From: Candidatus Saccharibacteria bacterium UBA2834
Lineage (GTDB): Bacteria > Patescibacteriota > Saccharimonadia > Saccharimonadales > Saccharimonadaceae
Direction of reading: 5' to 3'
DNA: 8,362 nucleotides
Assembly: GCA_002351365.1 (NCBI GenBank)
Contig: DEGE01000001.1
Location: 60,441 to 68,802 of the forward strand
The position numbers and the translations under genes were made by a program. A model generated the notes under the pieces. The model searched no databases and was not told where the DNA came from. It saw only the letters and a program-made list of their open reading frames with translations. Of this stretch, positions 4,990 through 8,362 are shown piece by piece. The first letter of the stretch is position 1. Each line of letters opens with the position of its first letter.

Positions 4990-5787
4990 GTTTGCAAAAA
5001 CGAGAAGATAGGCAAGATAACCGAGACCGGCGCCGGCTGCAATTACCAATAGGACGATTAATGTCCAAATCCAACCAGAGTGTTTCTTTGGTGATTCGGT
5101 AACGATGTGTTTATTGGCTTTGTGCTTTTTGTTGACGCTAGGATCTTTTTGGCTGTAGGTATTTTTAGTGCTACGGACGGTGCGAGCGCTATTTTCGGGG
5201 ATATTGGTGCCGAGTGGGCGCTTGTCCACCTTGGTATTAATCATGAAAGGAGAACGGCCGCCGAGGGAATAGTTGTTGGCGTTTGGCGCCTTGGAATCTT
5301 CTTCGGTTGTTGCCTTAACTGCAGGTTTTGGCGCAGGGGTAGCTTTTGCCTGGGCAATCTGCTGTTTGTGCTGCATTTGCTGAGCGACGCTATGATTAAC
5401 TGGCTGAGTAGCGTGGGCCTTTGTGGCGATTGGACGCTGAACGCGGGCTACTGGCTTAGTGATAACTGGCTTCGTAACTGGACGGGCAACGGCTGGACGG
5501 GCGGTAGATGGGCGAGCCGGCTGAGGCTGTAATACGCGTTTGACGATAGGTTGCTGAGCGACTGGCCTAACTGGTTGCGCGACTGGAGTGGCCGTAGATA
5601 ATGGACGTTTTGCGACAAAATCCATGTATTGACCGTGAGAGCGTACCACAGGTTTAACTGTTGTATTTTTTACAACATTCACTTTTGGGGCTGTGGCCTT
5701 TTTGACAGTAGGTTTTGCGGCGGCACGAGATTTAATTGCTTCGTTGACTGCTTTATCTAATTCGTCGTAATCGATATTATCGCTCAT
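4987..5787 (-). CDS. Pro/Ala/Lys-rich tail-anchored membrane protein of unknown function
   Basis: A 266-residue protein. A short acidic-helical start (residues 1-22) leads to a long, probably unstructured basic region rich in Pro, Ala, Val, Lys, Arg and Gln (about 24-235). It ends in one C-terminal membrane helix (about 239-263), so the bulk is predicted cytoplasmic and tail-anchored. Two short islands stand out from the low-complexity background, GQYMDFVAKRPLS (52-64) and FMINTKVDKRPLG (181-193). They share a Val-x-Lys-Arg-Pro-Leu core, so they may be duplicated binding motifs. The start overlaps the end of tpiA by 11 bases. A Shine-Dalgarno AAAGGT (5795-5800) lies 7 bases from the ATG, and TATAAT (5811-5816) inside tpiA supplies a promoter. 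No function is recognised. A scaffold or envelope-associated role is speculation. Confidence 0.82.
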   Translation of the reverse strand: MSDNIDYDELDKAVNEAIKSRAAAKPTVKKATAPKVNVVKNTTVKPVVRSHGQYMDFVAKRPLSTATPVAQPVRPVAQQPIVKRVLQPQPARPSTARPAVARPVTKPVITKPVARVQRPIATKAHATQPVNHSVAQQMQHKQQIAQAKATPAPKPAVKATTEEDSKAPNANNYSLGGRSPFMINTKVDKRPLGTNIPENSARTVRSTKNTYSQKDPSVNKKHKANKHIVTESPKKHSGWIWTLIVLLVIAAGAGLGYLAYLLVFAN

Positions 5788-6565
5788 TCCTGATACCTTT
5801 TGCTGTCTCTATTATACTACAGAATGAATCGCCGACCAAACTGGCATTGCCAATTAGGAGGCCATCGATACCTGGAATTTCGAGATAGCCGGCGGCAGTG
5901 TCTGCATTGACGGATCCACCATAGAGAATGGAGATGTTCTCGCTAGTTTCTTTACCGTAGACGCGGGAAATCTGTTTGCGAATGAGCTCTTGCGCCTCGG
6001 CGATGTCTGCCGGTTTGGCTGGTTTAGCGTTTTTGTTGCTTGAAATAGCCCAAACTGGTTCGTAGGCGATAATGACTTTATCGATATCCTCAGCGCTAAC
6101 ATTAAGTAGGCCTTCATGAAGTTGGGCAGAGATGGCGGATTTGGTTTCGCCGTTTTTACGCTCGAGTGCGGTTTCGCCGATGCAAAGAATTGGTGTGACG
6201 CCATTACGGATGGCGGCGGCGACCTTTTCGCAAATGTCTTTTTCGCTTTCGTTGAAAATATAGCGACGCTCGGAATGACCAACAATGGCGTAATCGACAA
6301 AGCTACGAATTTGCGAAATGGCAGTTTCGCCAGTGAAGGCGCCAAAATCGCGCCAGTAGAAATTCTGGGCTGCAAGTTTGAATTGGCGACGATTAATCTG
6401 CAAAGAGAGTGGTTGCAGAGAAATAGTAGAAGGAGCAAGGATAACTTGAATATCGCGTGAAGCCTGTACGCGATTACTAAGCCGCTGGAGATAAAGACTG
6501 GCCTGGCCGGGCGTAAAATTCATCTTCCAGTTGGCGATGATATAAGTTTTTCTTGGACTAGTCAT
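5777..6565 (-). CDS. tpiA: Triosephosphate isomerase
   Basis: A 262-residue cytoplasmic glycolytic enzyme that interconverts dihydroxyacetone phosphate and glyceraldehyde 3-phosphate. Catalytic residues are in place: K14 in ANWKMN (11-16), H97 in VGHSERR (95-101) and E169 in AYEPVWAI (167-174). The phosphate-binding YGGSVN is at 215-220 and LLIGNASL at 237-244. Length is close to the usual 250. Three departures are notable: flexible loop 6 reads AISSN where most enzymes have AIGTG, a few extra residues (KNAKPAKPAD) follow it, and the second glycine of the common VGGASL is Asn. The ATG is six bases from an extended -10 with no Shine-Dalgarno. The gene lies 9 bases after a membrane protein gene and its end overlaps the next gene by 11 bases. 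Confidence 0.96.
   Translation of the reverse strand: MTSPRKTYIIANWKMNFTPGQASLYLQRLSNRVQASRDIQVILAPSTISLQPLSLQINRRQFKLAAQNFYWRDFGAFTGETAISQIRSFVDYAIVGHSERRYIFNESEKDICEKVAAAIRNGVTPILCIGETALERKNGETKSAISAQLHEGLLNVSAEDIDKVIIAYEPVWAISSNKNAKPAKPADIAEAQELIRKQISRVYGKETSENISILYGGSVNADTAAGYLEIPGIDGLLIGNASLVGDSFCSIIETAKGIRNER
5811..5839 (-). promoter_or_regulatory. TATAAT promoter inside the 3' end of tpiA, for the tail-anchored protein gene
   Basis: On the - strand TATAAT (5811-5816) lies 23 bases before the ATG at 5787, with the Shine-Dalgarno AAAGGT (5795-5800) between. A weak -35 TTGGTC (5834-5839) sits at 17-base spacing. The predicted 5' leader is about 17 bases, so this gene is leadered, unlike its neighbour tpiA. 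Confidence 0.6.
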
Positions 6566-6571
6566 ACTGAT

Positions 6572-6580
6572 ATTTTAGCA
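6572..6580 (-). promoter_or_regulatory. Extended -10 promoter of tpiA (leaderless), built on the upstream gene's stop codon
   Basis: On the - strand TGCTAAAAT precedes ATCAGT and the tpiA ATG. The bases TGC-TAA are also the last Cys codon and the stop of the preceding membrane protein gene. The wider string CTTATGCTAAAAT is identical to that before the gene starting at 4511, at the same six-base distance. Confidence 0.65.
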
Positions 6581-7066
6581 TAAGTAGTCTGGTTGGCCGT
6601 AGGCAACCCAAGCGAAAATAAAGCAGAGCAAATTGATGATTGCTATGCAGAGAATAAACATCGCAAGAAGCGGTGAAAGAGATAAGCCCAAGACGGTAAC
6701 GATTGTCCAGACAAAGATAGTTAATGCTAATTCTGTGACGAAGATTTTGAGCTTAAGCAAGTGGGCGAGCTTTTTGATGCAAGTGCGGATAAAATTATTA
6801 TAACTGCCTAGAGCTGGAACAAATAAGGCAAACACTAGGGCTGTAAAAACGAGAGCAACGATGAATGCGAAGGGGGAGATGCTATTACCGGTGTGGGTAA
6901 TAGTAATACTGGTATCTTGAGGGAGTTGGTTGACGGATTCAACGACTTCATGGATGCCGGCTTGGTTTGGCATAAATTGTAGACAAAAGCTAGCAATTAA
7001 TAAAATAGCGCCAATTGTAAGAATGAAACGACCAGTGACGCGGCAGAGTCGTGCAAAAATATTCAT
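6575..7066 (-). CDS. Four-helix integral membrane protein of unknown function
   Basis: A 163-residue, very hydrophobic protein not recognised as a known family. Membrane segments are predicted at about 13-31, 66-86, 108-129 and 131-154. A polar loop (about 33-63) with Thr/Ser/Asn lies between helices 1 and 2, and a basic stretch (IRTCIKKLAHLLKLK, 93-107) between helices 2 and 3. The basic N-terminus (R6, R9, R13) and this basic loop place both on the cytoplasmic side. The first loop would then lie outside. No catalytic motif is visible. It is transcribed ahead of tpiA but has its own extended -10 element six bases before the ATG and no Shine-Dalgarno. The short C-terminal tail ends Asp-Tyr-Leu-Cys, and the last codons double as part of the tpiA promoter. 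Confidence 0.78.
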   Translation of the reverse strand: MNIFARLCRVTGRFILTIGAILLIASFCLQFMPNQAGIHEVVESVNQLPQDTSITITHTGNSISPFAFIVALVFTALVFALFVPALGSYNNFIRTCIKKLAHLLKLKIFVTELALTIFVWTIVTVLGLSLSPLLAMFILCIAIINLLCFIFAWVAYGQPDYLC

Positions 7067-7072
7067 AAGAAT

Positions 7073-7081
7073 ATTCTAGCA
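7073..7081 (-). promoter_or_regulatory. Extended -10 promoter for a leaderless mRNA (four-helix membrane protein)
   Basis: On the - strand TGCTAGAAT is followed by ATTCTT and the ATG at 7066. It has the same TGC-TANAAT-N6-ATG arrangement as the starts at 4511 and 6565. It lies in the 33-base gap after the HAD phosphatase gene. Confidence 0.6.
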
Positions 7082-7099
7082 CGAAAATATGGATTATAT

Positions 7100-7873
7100 T
7101 TATTCGGTTACGCCAAGGATGCCGCGGAGAGAGTAGGCGGTGTCTTCATGAGAACGAACGGTGATGGTTTCGATGCCCATTTGAACGACTGGGTAATCAT
7201 TGCCGCCAGGTTGAGTCATATCGCCAAAATAAAGAATTTCTGGCTTTTCGACTTTGAGTTCTTCCATGAGGTGGGTCATGCCGAAAACCTTGTTCATGCC
7301 AGGAGTGATAGCGTTAATGGAAGTGGTGCCGCCGATTTCGTATTCGAATTCTGGCGCAAGTTCTTTACAACGCTTAACGATTGCTTCACGTTTTTTACAA
7401 TCTGGATCCCAGGCATATTTAGCTTCGGTGCCGGCTTTTTGGCCGAGGGCAGAGAAGGTGACTTGACTGAGGCGGTTTTCGATAATCTCGTCGCCATCGG
7501 CGAGTTTATCTTCTTCCCAGTAGCCAAGTTCTTTGGCGGCTTTCTCGATGGCTTCGGAAATTTTGGCGACTTGTTCGTCGGTGAGTGGATAATTGTAAAC
7601 TTGATTCCAATCTTTCTTATCGAGATTGTAGCGGTAATATTGAGTGCCTTGGGCAACAAAGAGGTGAAGATGACTGAGCTGCTCTGGGGTAGCGCCAGTT
7701 TCGACTAGACGGTCGACAATTTGGATGAGAAATTGTTCGTATTTTTGGCCGGAAATTGGGCAGATTTCGTAATGGTCGAGACATTTGACAAGTAGCTCGG
7801 CAATTTCGTCTGGAATTGGCATTTTGGCAACATTAAGAGTTTGATCGACATCGAATGCAAGAACTTTTTTCAT
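7100..7873 (-). CDS. HAD-superfamily (type IIB) hydrolase of the eukaryotic-type phosphomannomutase family
   Basis: A 257-residue cytoplasmic enzyme. HAD motif I is DVDQTL (residues 8-13; nucleophile D8, acid/base D10), motif II Ser is S41 in CPISGQ, motif III Lys is probably K195 in GMNK, and motif IV is FGDMTQPGGNDYP (216-228). The GGND ending and the central ENRLSQVTFSALG segment (132-144) with the IGGTTSINAITPG stretch (180-192) fit the PMM family cap and substrate loop better than a generic Cof-type phosphatase. The length matches PMM (about 250). The family interconverts mannose-6-P and mannose-1-P for GDP-mannose and glycan synthesis, but some members are sugar phosphatases. Motif I has Gln where PMM normally has Gly, so the true substrate is uncertain. 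A Shine-Dalgarno GGAGG (7878-7882) fixes the start. Confidence 0.85.
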   Translation of the reverse strand: MKKVLAFDVDQTLNVAKMPIPDEIAELLVKCLDHYEICPISGQKYEQFLIQIVDRLVETGATPEQLSHLHLFVAQGTQYYRYNLDKKDWNQVYNYPLTDEQVAKISEAIEKAAKELGYWEEDKLADGDEIIENRLSQVTFSALGQKAGTEAKYAWDPDCKKREAIVKRCKELAPEFEYEIGGTTSINAITPGMNKVFGMTHLMEELKVEKPEILYFGDMTQPGGNDYPVVQMGIETITVRSHEDTAYSLRGILGVTE

Positions 7874-7899
7874 TTTTCCTCCACGGTTTACATAAGATT

Positions 7900-7928
7900 A
7901 TTATACTAGAAATAAAATGAAGATGCAA
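7900..7928 (-). promoter_or_regulatory. Promoter of the HAD/phosphomannomutase-like gene
   Basis: On the - strand a consensus TATAAT (7900-7905) has a weak -35 TTGCAT (7923-7928) at 17-base spacing. It is followed by a leader of about 20 bases with the Shine-Dalgarno GGAGG (7878-7882). The -35 region overlaps the T-tract of the terminator at 7927-7950. Confidence 0.7.
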
Positions 7929-7950
7929 AAACGCTCGCGTTTAGCGAGCG
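7927..7950 (-). terminator. Intrinsic terminator on the - strand
   Basis: The stem CGCTCGC/GCGAGCG (7932-7938 and 7944-7950) has loop GTTTA. On the - strand it is followed directly by TTTTT (7927-7931). It would end transcription entering from the right, insulating the HAD gene promoter. It lies on the lower-GC side of the composition change. Confidence 0.85.
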
Positions 7951-7973
7951 GTAAAATGTTTTAAAAATGGAAG

Positions 7974-7997
7974 GCCCCGCCTTTTGACGGGCGGGGC
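7974..7997 (-). terminator. GC-rich intrinsic terminator of the Gln/Pro-rich gene
   Basis: The stem GCCCCGCC/GGCGGGGC (7974-7981 and 7990-7997) closes an 8-base loop. On the - strand it is followed by CTTCCATTTTTAAAAC, which gives a U-rich tract. It lies 40 bases after the stop codon at 8038 and shares that gene's high GC content. It forms a tandem pair with the terminator at 7927-7950. Confidence 0.75.
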
Positions 7998-8037
7998 TTG
8001 AGACTTCCGAGTGGTGATGCGCCGAAGCGCGACAGCC

Positions 8038-8362
8038 TTAGCTGTTCAGGAACTGGCGCGCAGCGGCGGCCATGGCCTCAGCGTCGTTCGGATCGATGCC
8101 CTCCCACCAGGGAGTGTAGTGCGATGCCGTACGGGTCGGCTGAGTGGGCTGCTGCGGCTGGTTGCCCTGAGGCTGGTTGCCCTGAGGCTGAGCGGGCTGC
8201 TGCGGCTGAGCGGGCGCTGCAACGGTGTTCGCCTGAAGCCAGGTGTCGACCGCAGACATAGCGTCCTTGACGGCCTGAGCCTGAGTGGCGTTGTTCGCGT
8301 TGTATCCCTTCACGGGGTACTGAATCGCGACGTACTTGACGCCGCTATTCACGCCATCGAAG
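8038..8362 (-). CDS. C-terminal part of a Gln/Pro-rich protein of unknown function, high GC, partial
   Basis: The frame is open to the right edge (stop TAA at 8038-8040), so only the last 107 residues or so are seen. A possible GTG start at 8350-8352 is not preferred, because the frame continues upstream of it (Phe-Asp-Gly). The visible part has a folded segment (KYVAIQYPVKGYN...AVDTWLQAN), a Gln/Pro/Asn/Gly linker with five-residue repeats (QPQGN), and a conserved-looking end with TASHYTPWWEGI and a short helix DAEAMAAAARQFLNS. The layout, a domain plus a disordered linker plus a short terminal motif, recalls phage single-strand-binding or recombination proteins, but no family is recognised. 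Codon use is strongly GC-biased, unlike every other gene here, which points to foreign origin or an assembly join. Confidence 0.7.
   Translation of the reverse strand, partial: FDGVNSGVKYVAIQYPVKGYNANNATQAQAVKDAMSAVDTWLQANTVAAPAQPQQPAQPQGNQPQGNQPQQPTQPTRTASHYTPWWEGIDPNDAEAMAAAARQFLNS
8156..8190 (-). repeat. 15-bp tandem repeat encoding QPQGN
   Basis: GGCTGGTTGCCCTGA occurs at 8156-8170 and 8171-8185, followed by a five-base partial copy. The repeats encode the Gln-Pro-Gln-Gly-Asn units of the linker in the Gln/Pro-rich protein, in phase with its reading frame. Confidence 0.85.

Noticed and set aside
5107..5532. + strand ORF of 141 codons opposite the Pro/Ala-rich gene
   Set aside because: It is an antisense shadow of a GC-biased repetitive gene (Trp/Gly-rich product), with no Shine-Dalgarno or promoter. 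The - strand gene has both.
7148..7708. + strand ORF of 186 codons opposite the HAD/phosphomannomutase-like gene
   Set aside because: The opposing frame contains all HAD motifs and a proper ribosome binding site. The + frame is Phe-rich antisense noise.
7998..8261. + strand ORF of 87 codons in the GC-rich end
   Set aside because: Long open frames are expected by chance at high GC. The - strand frame has a coherent domain-linker-tail layout.
1..8362. Alternative genetic code with UGA as glycine (as in Absconditabacteria/Gracilibacteria)
   Set aside because: No gene contains an in-frame TGA and all genes end cleanly at TAA or TAG. The tRNA-Gly has anticodon UCC, not UCA.

Overview
The window looks like a compact bacterial chromosome segment of moderate GC from the Candidate Phyla Radiation, most likely a Saccharibacteria (TM7) relative. 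This placement is inferred from three things: a minimal type IV pilus operon whose PilB lacks the zinc-finger cysteines, short Pro/Ala-rich membrane-anchored proteins, and several genes that lack a Shine-Dalgarno site and have an extended -10 box six bases from their ATG. No sequence search could be run. The standard genetic code fits: every stop is TAA or TAG and no gene carries an in-frame TGA.

Bases 1-3519 (+ strand) hold an operon for a type IV pilus. It contains the C-terminal end of an inner-membrane platform protein (possibly PilN-like), a PilO-like bitopic protein, a small cysteine-containing membrane-anchored protein with an Asp/Lys/Thr repeat tail, the extension ATPase PilB, and a small two- or three-helix membrane protein of the CBU_0592 type. 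That last gene is broken by a one-base frameshift in a run of seven Ts. A perfect 14-bp hairpin at 3514-3544 closes the operon and also ends the convergent gene on the other strand.

Bases 3543-7873 (- strand) hold, in order of transcription: a HAD phosphatase/phosphomannomutase-like enzyme, a four-helix membrane protein, triosephosphate isomerase (tpiA), a Pro/Ala-rich tail-anchored protein, tRNA-His and tRNA-Gly, and a single-pass membrane protein of unknown function. Three of these genes (4511, 6565 and 7066 starts) share the extended -10 TGCTAAAAT/TGCTAGAAT exactly six bases before the ATG, which implies leaderless mRNAs. The others have TATAAT promoters and Shine-Dalgarno sites.

The 360-bp gap downstream of the tRNAs (4512-4871) is the most unusual part. 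A module made of a 33-bp repeat, a terminator hairpin and the last 18 bases of tRNA-Gly occurs twice, about 170 bp apart. The repeat and tRNA parts are identical, but the hairpins differ in sequence while keeping the same geometry. One copy sits inside a 118-bp imperfect palindrome with CTAGCAG/CTGCTAG ends.

From about 7971 to the right edge the base composition jumps to roughly 70% GC. This part carries the C-terminal end of an unrelated Gln/Pro-rich protein on the - strand and its terminator. It is either recently acquired foreign (perhaps phage or actinobacterial) DNA or an assembly join.
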